46,558 nt of DNA, taken from NCBI GenBank assembly GCA_036562635.1, contig DATCJU010000174.1, positions 1-46,558 on the forward strand. Reading direction: 5' to 3'. Positions 25,326 through 33,200 of this stretch are shown in pieces. Positions within the stretch are counted from its first letter, which is position 1; the number at the start of each line of letters is the position of its first letter. The notes under the pieces were generated by a model, which saw nothing but the letters and a program-made list of their open reading frames with translations, was not told the DNA's origin and searched no databases. The position numbers and the translations under genes were made by a program. The DNA comes from DATCJU01 sp036562635 (GTDB taxonomy: Bacteria > Actinomycetota > Actinomycetes > Mycobacteriales > Pseudonocardiaceae).

Positions 25326-25339
25326 GGCAGCCGGTGGGG
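25304..25339 (+). promoter_or_regulatory. Four MraZ boxes at exact 10-bp period
   Basis: GTGGGG (25304), GTGGGG (25314), GTGGCA (25324) and GTGGGG (25334) are spaced by exactly 10 bases. This matches the TGGGN-N5 direct repeats bound by MraZ in E. coli and mollicutes; the third copy is degenerate. They overlap the promoter spacer, the -10 and the start point, so autorepression is expected. Confidence 0.8.
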
Positions 25340-25404
25340 CGCCGGGGGTCTCACCAGCCGGGCGGTCCGGGAGGGGGCCGGGCCGGATCGGGGAGGTGGG
25401 AGCC

Positions 25405-25836
25405 GTGTTCCTCGGGACCCATACCCCGAAACTGGACGACAAGGGCCGGTTGACCTTGCCGGCCAAGTTCCGGGACGCGCTCGCGGGGGGGCTGATGGTC
25501 ACCAAGGGTCAGGACCACTGCCTCTACGTGTTCCCGCGCGCGGAGTTCGAGCAGATGGCGCGCAAGGTCGCGGAGGCTCCCTTCACCAACGAGGCGGTCC
25601 GTGCCTACCAGCGCTACCTGTTCTCCGGCACCGACGAACAGCGCCCCGACGGGCAGGGGCGGATCACCATCGCCCCGGAGTTGCGACGTTACGCCGGCCT
25701 GACCAAGGAGTGCGTGGTCATCGGCGCGATCAACCGGTTGGAGATCTGGGACGCCAAGGCCTGGGAGCGGTACCTCGCCGAACACGAGGAGAGCTACGCC
25801 AAGGCCCGGGAGGAGGTGTTGCCCGGGCTCTTCTGA
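25405..25836 (+). CDS. mraZ: Transcriptional regulator MraZ
   Basis: MraZ is a ring-forming DNA-binding protein that controls the division and cell wall operon it heads. The 143-residue length is standard. Two AbrB-like half domains are visible: THTPKLDDKGRLTLPAKFRD near residues 5-24 and EQRPDGQGRITIAPELRRYA near 77-96. GTG 25405 is chosen because GGGAGG ends 8 bases upstream and the N-terminus (MFLGTHTPKLDDKGR) matches the family; the open frame extends much further upstream. Four MraZ boxes overlay its own promoter. A 504-base gap separates it from rsmH. Confidence 0.96.
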   Translation: MFLGTHTPKLDDKGRLTLPAKFRDALAGGLMVTKGQDHCLYVFPRAEFEQMARKVAEAPFTNEAVRAYQRYLFSGTDEQRPDGQGRITIAPELRRYAGLTKECVVIGAINRLEIWDAKAWERYLAEHEESYAKAREEVLPGLF

Positions 25837-26340
25837 CCGTGGTCGGGCGGGAGTTGCGGTCCCGCACGTCTCGGGAGCTGCCGGACTGGCCACCCGAGAG
25901 TCCGACCCGGGTGTCGTGAGGCCTCGGTCCGCTCGAGCCGTCTCCTGCGGAAACACGTCGCGCTCCGACTGCAGGCGGGCGCGGTGCCGCAGCCGATCCG
26001 GGCCGCCGGCTCGGTGGGACGGAGATGGTGCGGCCCTGGCGCAACTTCCCCGGCGCCAGGTCCGACGGGCGGGCGGGGGCCTGGCGGCATCCGGGATCCA
26101 CAATGATCCGCAAGCAGGTGTGCACGCGGCACCGGGTCGTGGTGCCTCGTGTCCGTTCGGCTGCCGGTCGACGGCGCCTGCCGCGCGGTGGTGGGTCCGA
26201 CGGTCCCGTTCGGACACACAGGTGTGCCGCGTTCCTGTACCGGACAGGTGCGGCAGATGCGGTGGGGCACGCGCTCCACGGGCCTGCTCCGGGCCGGTGA
26301 CCGACGGGACACGCCCTGAACGCGTAGGAGGGAGGCCGTC
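25837..26340 (+). other. Long structured intergenic region between mraZ and rsmH
   Basis: These 504 bases contain no convincing gene; open frames exist, but their products are low-complexity Arg/Gly/Pro readings. The region contains the CTTCCCC-loop hairpin at 26032-26063, a small hairpin GGATC/GATCC (26094-26109) and a long-range pairing of GTGTCCG (26149-26155) with CGGACAC (26211-26217). The rsmH ribosome binding site AGGAGGGAGG follows at 26326-26335. The size suggests a regulated rsmH leader. Confidence 0.55.
26032..26063 (+). ncRNA. mraW-RNA-motif-like hairpin in the rsmH leader
   Basis: CCTGGCGC (26035-26042) pairs perfectly with GCGCCAGG (26053-26060) around the loop AACTTCCCCG; two more G-C pairs are possible outside a mismatch. 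The mraW RNA motif of actinobacteria, as I recall it, is a single hairpin with conserved CUUCCCC in the loop, found upstream of mraW (now rsmH). Loop, position and lineage all agree here. I could not run a covariance search. Confidence 0.65.
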
Positions 26341-27345
26341 ATGGCGGGGCGAGCACCGCGGCCGGTGAGCCGGGACGGCGGACACGAAGGGCCACGGCAC
26401 GTCCCCGTCCTGCTCGACCGGGTGCTCACCACGCTGGAGCCCGCGCTGCGCGACCGGCCCGCCGTCGTGGTGGACGCCACCCTGGGGCTGGGCGGCCACA
26501 CCGAGGCCCTGCTGGAGACGCACCCCCGTCTCGTCGTCGTGGGGCTGGACCGGGACCCGCAGGCGTTGCAACTGGCCGGGGAGCGGCTGTCCCGTCACCG
26601 TGACCGGGTCCACCTGGTGCACGCGGTCTACGACGAGCTGCCCCGCGTGCTGGTCGAGCTCGGCATGTCCGAGCGTCACTCGGTGGCCGGGGTGCTGTTC
26701 GACCTGGGCGTCTCCTCCCTCCAGCTCGACGAGGCCGGACGTGGGTTCGCCTACGCGCAGGACGCGCCCCTGGACATGCGGATGGATCCCACCGGCGGCA
26801 TCACCGCCGCCGAGGTGCTCAACACCTACTCCGCAGGTGAACTGGCCCGCATCCTGCGCGAGTACGGCGAGGAGCGCTTCGCCACCAGGATCGCCGAGGC
26901 GGTGGTCCGGGAACGCCGGCGGGAGCCGTTCCGCACCAGCGCCCGGCTGGTGCAGCTCCTCTACGACACCATTCCGGCGGCGGCCCGGCGCACGGGTGGG
27001 CACCCGGCCAAGCGCACCTTCCAGGCGCTCCGCATCGAGGTCAACGGTGAGCTGGAGGTCCTGCGCCGGGCGCTGCCGGCCGCCGTGGACGCGCTCGCGG
27101 TCGGTGGACGGATCGTGGTGCTGTCCTACCACTCCCTGGAGGACCGGCTGGTCAAGCAGGTGCTGACCGAACGGGCACGCTCACGCACCCCCGAGGGGTT
27201 GCCGGTGGAGCTGCCCGGCCACGAACCGGAGCTGCGGTTGCTCACCCGGGGGGCGGAGAAGGCCGGTGACGAGGAGGTGGCGGCCAACCCGCGAGCCGCC
27301 TCGGTGCGGATGCGGGCCGCCGAGCGGGTTCGGGAGGCGGTGTGA
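26341..27345 (+). CDS. rsmH: 16S rRNA (cytosine-1402-N4)-methyltransferase RsmH (MraW)
   Basis: RsmH methylates N4 of C1402 in 16S rRNA, using SAM. The 334-residue protein has HVPVLLDRVLTTLEP near residue 20, the SAM motif VVDATLGLGGHTEALL near 42-57, and FDLGVSSLQLDEAGRGFAY near 120. It also has HPAKRTFQALRIEVNGEL near 221 and SYHSLEDRLVK near 262, all diagnostic. ATG 26341 has AGGAGGGAGG upstream. The stop overlaps the ftsL start (GTGA). A long structured leader with a probable mraW RNA hairpin lies upstream. Confidence 0.96.
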   Translation: MAGRAPRPVSRDGGHEGPRHVPVLLDRVLTTLEPALRDRPAVVVDATLGLGGHTEALLETHPRLVVVGLDRDPQALQLAGERLSRHRDRVHLVHAVYDELPRVLVELGMSERHSVAGVLFDLGVSSLQLDEAGRGFAYAQDAPLDMRMDPTGGITAAEVLNTYSAGELARILREYGEERFATRIAEAVVRERRREPFRTSARLVQLLYDTIPAAARRTGGHPAKRTFQALRIEVNGELEVLRRALPAAVDALAVGGRIVVLSYHSLEDRLVKQVLTERARSRTPEGLPVELPGHEPELRLLTRGAEKAGDEEVAANPRAASVRMRAAERVREAV

Positions 27346-28025
27346 CAGCAGCAGCGGAGACCCCGGCCTCGGCACCCCGAGGTCGGAGCGGGAGCGTCCG
27401 GGAGCGTCCGGTTCGCGGACGGCGTGCGGCCGAAGCGGCCCCGGCCCGGGGACCGAGTGCCGTGCGTCGCCGGTCGGCGGTGGCGGAGCGGGCCTACGCC
27501 CGGCGCCGCGAGCGCTGGTTGCGGGTGATCGGCGACCCGGGGCCGGGAGGTGCCTCCCGCACCCCGTTCGTGCTGCTGGTGATGGGGCTGCTCGGCATCG
27601 GCCTGGTGTCCTCCCTGTGGCTGACCACCGCCGCCACCGCGGACTCCTACCAGCTGCAGAGGACCCGGGACGAGACCCGGGAACTGGCCGAGCGCGTCGA
27701 GCAGCTCAGGCGCGAGGTGGCGGCGAAGGAGGCCGCGCCCGCACTGGCCAGGGCGGCCGAGGAACTGGGCATGGTCCCGGTGCAGAACCCGGCCTACCTG
27801 GTGGTGCGCCCGGACGGGAGCGTGCAGGTCGTCGGCACACCTCGGCCGGCTGCACCTCGGACCACCTCCCCCGCGCCGCAGGCACCCGCGGTGGAGCAGC
27901 CGCCCCCGGCGGATGCCGGTCAACCGGCCCAGGACCAGGTCCAGATCATGCAGGACGGGGCCGAGGGACCGGAGCAGAGCGTGGACACCGGCCAGCCGCC
28001 CGAGCAGCCGGCAGGAGGTGAGTGA
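27342..28025 (+). CDS. ftsL: Cell division protein FtsL-like (septum formation initiator type)
   Basis: The 227-residue bitopic protein has a long basic Arg/Ala-rich cytoplasmic part (residues 1-75) and one membrane helix (FVLLVMGLLGIGLVSSLWLT, about 76-95). A short coiled coil follows (LQRTRDETRELAERVEQLRREV), and then a Pro/Gln-rich tail. It sits between rsmH and ftsI as Rv2164c does and should be part of the FtsQLB divisome complex. The sequence itself is weakly conserved; topology and position make the call. GTG 27342 overlaps the rsmH stop, and its stop overlaps the ATG of ftsI. Confidence 0.85.
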   Translation: MTAAAETPASAPRGRSGSVRERPVRGRRAAEAAPARGPSAVRRRSAVAERAYARRRERWLRVIGDPGPGGASRTPFVLLVMGLLGIGLVSSLWLTTAATADSYQLQRTRDETRELAERVEQLRREVAAKEAAPALARAAEELGMVPVQNPAYLVVRPDGSVQVVGTPRPAAPRTTSPAPQAPAVEQPPPADAGQPAQDQVQIMQDGAEGPEQSVDTGQPPEQPAGGE

Positions 28026-29896
28026 TGCAGCGGTCGCGGAGCGGGCCGGAGCCCCGCCGGCGCCCCCGCTCGGTCCGTGGTGTCCGGACCGCCCGGTCCG
28101 CGGCGGCCCGGACGAGTGACCATCCCGCCCGGATCAAGGTGGCCCGGATCGGGCTGACCCTCCTGCTCGTCCTGGCCGGCATGAAGTTGGTCCAGGTGCA
28201 GGCGGTGGACGCGGACGAGCTGGCCCGGACGGCCCAGCGACAGCGGCTCACGGTGGAGGACGTACCGGCCGAGCGCGGCTCCATCCTGGACCGCAACGGC
28301 CGGCCGCTGGCGTTCAGCGTGGAGGCACGCGCCCTGTTCATCCTGCCCCGGAAGGTCCCCGAGTACGCCAGGGAACGCAAGAAGAGCGTCGAGGAGTACA
28401 TCGCGGAGCTGGCCGGCTACCTGTCCCAGGAGATCGGTGACCAGGCTTCCGAGCAGGAGATCCGCGCCAAGCTGGGCGGCGGTGAGCGGTTCGTCTACCT
28501 GGCACACCAGGTGGACCCGGCCACCGCCCGGCGGATCACCAAGAGGTACCCGGAGGTCGGTCAGGAGCGGCGGGAGATCCGGCAGTACCCGGCGGGGGAG
28601 GTCGGCGCCAACATCGTCGGCGTGGCCAACTGGCGCGCGGACGAACAGAAGGTCCGCGGCCTGGTCGGGCTGGAGAACTTCCAGGACGACCTGCTGGCCG
28701 GGCGGGACGGCAAGCGGCTGGCGGAGACCAACATCAACAACACCGTGGTGCTCCCGGGAAGCGAACGGGTGCTGGAGGAGGCCACCCCGGGCACCGACCT
28801 GGAGCTGACCATCGACACCGACGTGCAGTTCGCCGTGCAGCGGATGCTCGTCGACTACGTCGAGAAGTCCGGGGCCAAGGGTGGGAGCGCGGTGGTGCTC
28901 GACGCGCACACCGGTGAGGTCTACGCCCTGGCCAACGACAAGACGTTCGATCCCAACGACCTCGCCTCGGCCGACCCGGAGCACCTGGGCAACCCCGCGG
29001 TGTCCGCCCCGTTCGAACCCGGCTCGGTGAACAAGGTGATCACCGCGGCCGCCGCCATCGAGTACGGCGTGGCGGGCCCCGACACCGTGCTGCAGGTGCC
29101 GGGAAGCATCCGGGTGGCCGACCGGGTGGTGCACGACGCCTGGCCGCACGACACCCTGGCCATGACCTTCACCGGGGTGCTCGCCCGTTCGTCCAACGTG
29201 GGCACGTTGCTGGTCGCCCGCCAGGTGGGCCAGGAACGTTGGGCCGCGATGTTGCAGGCCTTCGGGCTGGGCCAGGCCACCGGTGTCGGCCTGCCCGGGG
29301 AGAGCCGTGGGCAGGTCCCGCCCGTCAACCAGTGGTCCCAGGTGACCTTCGGCAACCTGCCCATCGGTCAGGGGCTGTCCGTGACCCTGCTGCAGATGGC
29401 CGGGATGTACCAGGCGATCGCCAACGACGGCGTCCGGGTGCCCCCGCGGATCGTCCGGGCCGAGATCGGCCCCGACGGGGTCCGGCGCGAACTGCCCCGC
29501 CCCGACCCGGTCAAGGTGGTTAGCCCGGAGACCGCCCGGACCGTGCGGGACATGCTGCGGGCGGTGGTGCAGGACGCACCGGGACAGCGTGGCACCGGTG
29601 CCCCCGCGGCACTGCCCGGCTACCAGATCTCCGGCAAGACCGGCACCGCCCAACAGGTCGACCGGGCCTGCGGTTGCTACAGCGACTCCAAGTACTGGAT
29701 CACCTTCGCCGGCATCCTGCCCGCGGACAAACCGAGGTTCGTGATCGGCCTGGTGCTGGACGCCCCCCAGGGCAACGGGGAGTTCAGCCGCTCGGCGGCA
29801 CCGCTGTTCCACGACATCGCCGCCTATCTGGCGCAGCGCTACCAGATCCCCCTGTCCAAGGAGCCTGCGCCGGTGATGACGCTGACCGTGCGTTGA
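28025..29896 (+). CDS. ftsI: Septal penicillin-binding protein FtsI (PBP3)
   Basis: FtsI is the septal peptidoglycan transpeptidase. The 623-residue protein has one N-terminal membrane helix near residue 45 and the pedestal motif ERGSILDRNGRPLA near 85. All catalytic motifs are present: SVNK with Ser334, SSN at 389-391 and KTGT from Lys538. No PASTA repeats follow, as is normal for FtsI. A QVDRACGCYSD insertion directly after KTGTA carries two cysteines. ATG 28025 has AGGAGG 6 bases upstream and overlaps the ftsL stop (TGATG). A perfect 20-bp hairpin begins at the last base of the stop codon. Confidence 0.96.
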   Translation: MQRSRSGPEPRRRPRSVRGVRTARSAAARTSDHPARIKVARIGLTLLLVLAGMKLVQVQAVDADELARTAQRQRLTVEDVPAERGSILDRNGRPLAFSVEARALFILPRKVPEYARERKKSVEEYIAELAGYLSQEIGDQASEQEIRAKLGGGERFVYLAHQVDPATARRITKRYPEVGQERREIRQYPAGEVGANIVGVANWRADEQKVRGLVGLENFQDDLLAGRDGKRLAETNINNTVVLPGSERVLEEATPGTDLELTIDTDVQFAVQRMLVDYVEKSGAKGGSAVVLDAHTGEVYALANDKTFDPNDLASADPEHLGNPAVSAPFEPGSVNKVITAAAAIEYGVAGPDTVLQVPGSIRVADRVVHDAWPHDTLAMTFTGVLARSSNVGTLLVARQVGQERWAAMLQAFGLGQATGVGLPGESRGQVPPVNQWSQVTFGNLPIGQGLSVTLLQMAGMYQAIANDGVRVPPRIVRAEIGPDGVRRELPRPDPVKVVSPETARTVRDMLRAVVQDAPGQRGTGAPAALPGYQISGKTGTAQQVDRACGCYSDSKYWITFAGILPADKPRFVIGLVLDAPQGNGEFSRSAAPLFHDIAAYLAQRYQIPLSKEPAPVMTLTVR

Positions 29897-29937
29897 GCGT
29901 GCCCGGCGGAGCCGGCTCCGGCTCCGCCGGGCACGCT
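29896..29937. terminator. Perfect 20-bp hairpin between ftsI and murE
   Basis: Bases 29896-29915 (AGCGTGCCCGGCGGAGCCGG) are the exact reverse complement of 29918-29937, with CT between them; the practical loop is GCTC. It starts at the last base of the ftsI stop. There is no T-tract, but stem strength and position strongly suggest intrinsic termination inside the dcw cluster. Confidence 0.75.
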
Positions 29938-30073
29938 ACACACGGTGAACAGGCGAGGGTGGGGACAGCCATGGGAGATCGGGATCGGCCGCCGTCCAGT
30001 GGTGATCCACGCCGGGTACGCGGTGGTGCACCCCGGCGGGCCGACCTCTGCGGGATTACCGCCCGTACGCCGG

Positions 30074-30079
30074 TAGCCT
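30074..30079 (+). promoter_or_regulatory. Candidate -10 element for a leaderless murE mRNA
   Basis: TAGCCT ends 8 bases before GTG 30088, and there is no Shine-Dalgarno sequence. It lies about 137 bases beyond the hairpin that follows ftsI. Confidence 0.45.
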
Positions 30080-30087
30080 TTCGCGAC

Positions 30088-31710
30088 GTGCCTCCAGTCG
30101 CTGCAACCGCGGGAGCGGCTGCCCCGCCTCGTCCCTCGCACGTCGAGCCGGTCGATGTCGCCGAGATCGCCCGACTGATCGATGCGGGCCTGCTCGAGCT
30201 CCCGGGAGGTTCCGGCGGACGACTGCGCGTGACCGGTGTGACTCTCCGGGCCCAGCAGGTCCGTCCCGGTGACCTGTTCGCGGCACTACCCGGGGCGCGG
30301 GCGCACGGCGCCGACTTCGTGGCCCAGGCGTTGGCGGCCGGTGCGGTCGCCGTGCTCACCGACCCGGCCGGGGCCGAGCGTCCGGCGCTGCGGGACGCTC
30401 CGGAGGTGACCGGGGGACGGGTGGCGGTGCTGGTGCACCCCGACCCACGTGCGGTCCTGGGCGCCGTGGCGGCCCGGATCTACCGTGACCCCTCCAGCCG
30501 GCTGTCCCTGATCGGGGTGACCGGTACCGCCGGCAAGACCACGGTGACCACCCTGGTCGAGGCCGGTCTGCGCTCGGCGGGCCTGACCACCGGGTTGATC
30601 GGCACCGTGCGCACGCTCGTCGCCGACGAGGAGCTGGCCAGCGCGTTCACCACCCCCGAGGCTCCCGACCTGCAGGCGCTGCTGGCGGTGATGGTCGAGC
30701 GCGGAGTCACCCACGTGCCGATGGAGGTCTCCAGCCACGCCCTGGCGCTCGGGCGGGTCGCCGCGGCCCGGTTCGCGGTCGGTGCGTTCACCAATCTCTC
30801 GCAGGACCACCTGGACTTCCACACCGACATGGAGGACTACTTCGCCGCCAAGGCCAGGCTGTTCGACGGCCGGGCCGCGGCCGAGGTGGTGTGTGTGGAC
30901 GACGAGTGGGGACGGCGACTGGTCGGACCGGACACGATCACCGTCTCCGCCCCGGCCGGGGGTGCCGCGCCGGCCGCGGACGCCACCTGGCGGGCGGTCG
31001 ACGTGCACGTCGACCCCACCGGTGGACAGACCTTCCGCGCGCTCGGCCCGGACGGGCTCGACCTGCCGGTGACCCTCCGGCTGCCCGGAGCGTTCAACGT
31101 CGGCAACGCGCTGCTCGCGTTGGCGTGCGTGCACGCGGCGGGCATCGACCCCGCCCTGGCGGTGCCGGGGATCAGCGCCACAGGGGTGCCGGGCCGGATG
31201 GAGCGGGTGGACCGCGGTCAGGACTTCGTCGCGGTCGTCGACTACTCGCACAAACCGGCTGCCGTGGCCGCGGTGCTGGACACGGTGCGTGAACAGCTGC
31301 GCCGTGCCGGTGGTGACGGACGGGTCGCGGTGGTGCTGGGCTGCGGAGGTGACCGGGACACCGCCAAACGCCCGATCATGGGTGCCGAGGCGGCCCGGCG
31401 TGCCGACCTGTTGGTGATCACCGACGACAACCCGCGCAGCGAGGATCCTGCGACGATCCGTGCCGCGATGCGGACTGGCGCGCTGGCCGTGCCCGCTGCC
31501 GAGCGCGGTGAGGTGCGGGAGGTCGGGGACCGTCGGCAGGCGATCGCGGAAGCGGTGCGGTGGGCACGGCCTGGTGATGTGGTCGTCGTCGCCGGAAAGG
31601 GACACGAGACCGGCCAGGAGATCGCGGGTGTGGTGCACCCGTTCGACGATCGGCAGGTGCTGGCCGAGGCGATCGACGACCTGCTGGGAAACCGGAAGGA
31701 ACAGGTGTGA
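30088..31710 (+). CDS. murE: UDP-MurNAc-L-Ala-D-Glu: meso-diaminopimelate ligase MurE
   Basis: MurE adds the third stem residue to the cytoplasmic peptidoglycan precursor. The 540-residue protein has the ATP loop TGTAGKTTVTTLVEAG with Lys150, and FVAVVDYSHKPAAVAAVL in the last third. DDNPRSEDP has the DNPR motif at 447-450, which marks specificity for meso-diaminopimelate rather than lysine. GTG 30088 (MPPVAATAGAAA) is chosen because TAGCCT lies 8 bases upstream. ATG 29971 is an in-frame alternative that would add 39 residues with no family counterpart. The stop overlaps the murF start. Confidence 0.93.
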   Translation: MPPVAATAGAAAPPRPSHVEPVDVAEIARLIDAGLLELPGGSGGRLRVTGVTLRAQQVRPGDLFAALPGARAHGADFVAQALAAGAVAVLTDPAGAERPALRDAPEVTGGRVAVLVHPDPRAVLGAVAARIYRDPSSRLSLIGVTGTAGKTTVTTLVEAGLRSAGLTTGLIGTVRTLVADEELASAFTTPEAPDLQALLAVMVERGVTHVPMEVSSHALALGRVAAARFAVGAFTNLSQDHLDFHTDMEDYFAAKARLFDGRAAAEVVCVDDEWGRRLVGPDTITVSAPAGGAAPAADATWRAVDVHVDPTGGQTFRALGPDGLDLPVTLRLPGAFNVGNALLALACVHAAGIDPALAVPGISATGVPGRMERVDRGQDFVAVVDYSHKPAAVAAVLDTVREQLRRAGGDGRVAVVLGCGGDRDTAKRPIMGAEAARRADLLVITDDNPRSEDPATIRAAMRTGALAVPAAERGEVREVGDRRQAIAEAVRWARPGDVVVVAGKGHETGQEIAGVVHPFDDRQVLAEAIDDLLGNRKEQV

Positions 31711-33200
31711 TACCGCTCAGCCTGGCTGAGATCGCCGAGGTCGTCGGCGGCCGGCTGCACAACACCGACGGGACACCGGTGGTCACCGGCACCGTCGAGT
31801 TCGACTCGCGCAAGGTGGGGGCCGGCGGACTGTTCGTCGCCGTCCCCGGTGAGCGGGTGGACGGGCACGACTTCGCCGCTGCCGCGGTCGCCGCAGGTGC
31901 GGTCGGCGTGCTGGCCGCTCGTGAGGTCGACGCGCCCGCGGTGGTCGTGCCGCGGGTCGCCGCCGCCCAGGGACGGTCGTACGTCCTGGCCGGCGACACC
32001 GACGGGTCGGGTGCCGCGGTGCTGGCCGCGCTGGCCCGCCTGGCCCGGCACGTCGTGGACCGGCTCACCCCGGCCGGCCTGTCCGTGGTCGGGGTGACCG
32101 GGTCGTCCGGCAAGACCTCCACCAAGGACCTGATCGCCCAGCTACTGTCGCCGCTGGGCCCCACCGTGGCGCCGCCCGGGTCGTTCAACAACGAGCTGGG
32201 CCACCCGTGGACCGTGCTGCGGGCCGACGAGCGGACCCGGCACCTGGTGCTGGAACTGTCCGCCCGCGACACCGGACACATCGCCCAGCTCTGTCGGGTG
32301 GCGCCGCCGCGGATCGGTGTGGTGCTCAACGTCGGCTCCGCGCACCTGGGCGAGTTCGGCTCCCGGGAGGCGATCGCGCAGGCCAAGGGTGAACTGGTCG
32401 AGGCGCTGCCCGCCGCGGCCGACGGCGGGGTCGCGGTGCTCAACGCCGACGATCCACTGGTGTCGGCCATGGCGGACCGGACGACGGCCCGGGCGGTGCG
32501 GTTCGGACAGTCGCCCCACGCCGACGTCCGTGCCGAGGATGTCGCGGTCGACGAGCGGGGCCGGCCGACCTTCCACCTGGTCACCGCCTCGGGCTCGGCC
32601 CTGGTGCGCCTGGCGGTGCACGGCGAGCACCAGGTCGGCAACGCGTTGGCCGCCGCGGCGGTGGCGCTGGAGCTGGGTGCCGACCTGGACCGGGTGGTGC
32701 AGGGACTGGAACAGGCCCGGCCCGTCTCGCGGTGGCGGATGGAGGTCACCGAGCGTCCGGACGGCGTGATCGTGGTGAACGACGCCTACAACGCCAACCC
32801 CGAGTCGATGCGGGCCGCGCTGAAGACGTTGGTGGCGATGGCCCGTGGCCGCCGCAGTTGGGCGGTGCTCGGGGAGATGGCCGAGCTCGGGGCGAACAGT
32901 GCCGCCGCGCACGACGAGATCGGACGACTGGCGGTCCGGCTGGACGTCAGCCGGTTGGTGGTGGTTGGTGAGCGGGCGCGCCCGATGCACCAGGGCGCGC
33001 ACCTGGAAGGCTCGTGGGGAGAGGAGTCGGTTCTGGTGCCCGACGTCGATGCGGCCGTCGCGTTGTTGCGTGCCGAGCTGCGACCGGGTGACGTGGTCCT
33101 GGTGAAGGCGTCCCGCGCGGCCGGCCTGGAGCGGGTGGCTCAGGCCCTGCTCGACGGGATCGGCGCGGAGGGCGCCGGGAATGCGGGTGGTGCTCGGTGA
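31707..33200 (+). CDS. murF: UDP-MurNAc-tripeptide-D-Ala-D-Ala ligase MurF
   Basis: MurF joins D-Ala-D-Ala to the UDP-MurNAc tripeptide, completing the cytoplasmic precursor. The 497-residue protein has FDSRKVGAGGLFVAVPGERVDGHDF near residue 33 and the ATP loop VTGSSGKTSTKDLIAQ near 130. It also has NNELGHPWTVLRA near 161, NDAYNANPESMRAAL near 357 and VLGEMAELG near 387. GTG 31707 overlaps the murE stop (GTGA), and its own stop overlaps the mraY start in the same way. Confidence 0.96.
   Translation: MIPLSLAEIAEVVGGRLHNTDGTPVVTGTVEFDSRKVGAGGLFVAVPGERVDGHDFAAAAVAAGAVGVLAAREVDAPAVVVPRVAAAQGRSYVLAGDTDGSGAAVLAALARLARHVVDRLTPAGLSVVGVTGSSGKTSTKDLIAQLLSPLGPTVAPPGSFNNELGHPWTVLRADERTRHLVLELSARDTGHIAQLCRVAPPRIGVVLNVGSAHLGEFGSREAIAQAKGELVEALPAAADGGVAVLNADDPLVSAMADRTTARAVRFGQSPHADVRAEDVAVDERGRPTFHLVTASGSALVRLAVHGEHQVGNALAAAAVALELGADLDRVVQGLEQARPVSRWRMEVTERPDGVIVVNDAYNANPESMRAALKTLVAMARGRRSWAVLGEMAELGANSAAAHDEIGRLAVRLDVSRLVVVGERARPMHQGAHLEGSWGEESVLVPDVDAAVALLRAELRPGDVVLVKASRAAGLERVAQALLDGIGAEGAGNAGGAR

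Larger units (their letters stand above)
24853..25404. other. Divergent intergenic region between MoxR and mraZ
   Basis: These 552 bases hold no credible gene. From left to right they hold an unassigned GC-rich stretch, a short hairpin CACCGG/CCGGTG (25104-25109 and 25115-25120) and a larger hairpin at 25171-25204. A relatively AT-rich patch follows (25230-25275), then the mraZ promoter overlaid by MraZ boxes (25298-25339) and the mraZ ribosome binding site GGGAGG (25391-25396). Confidence 0.5.

Noticed and set aside
25916..26368. Possible 150-residue gene between mraZ and rsmH
   Set aside because: The composition is Arg/Pro/Gly-biased with no ribosome binding site or motif; it overlaps the hairpin and the rsmH start.
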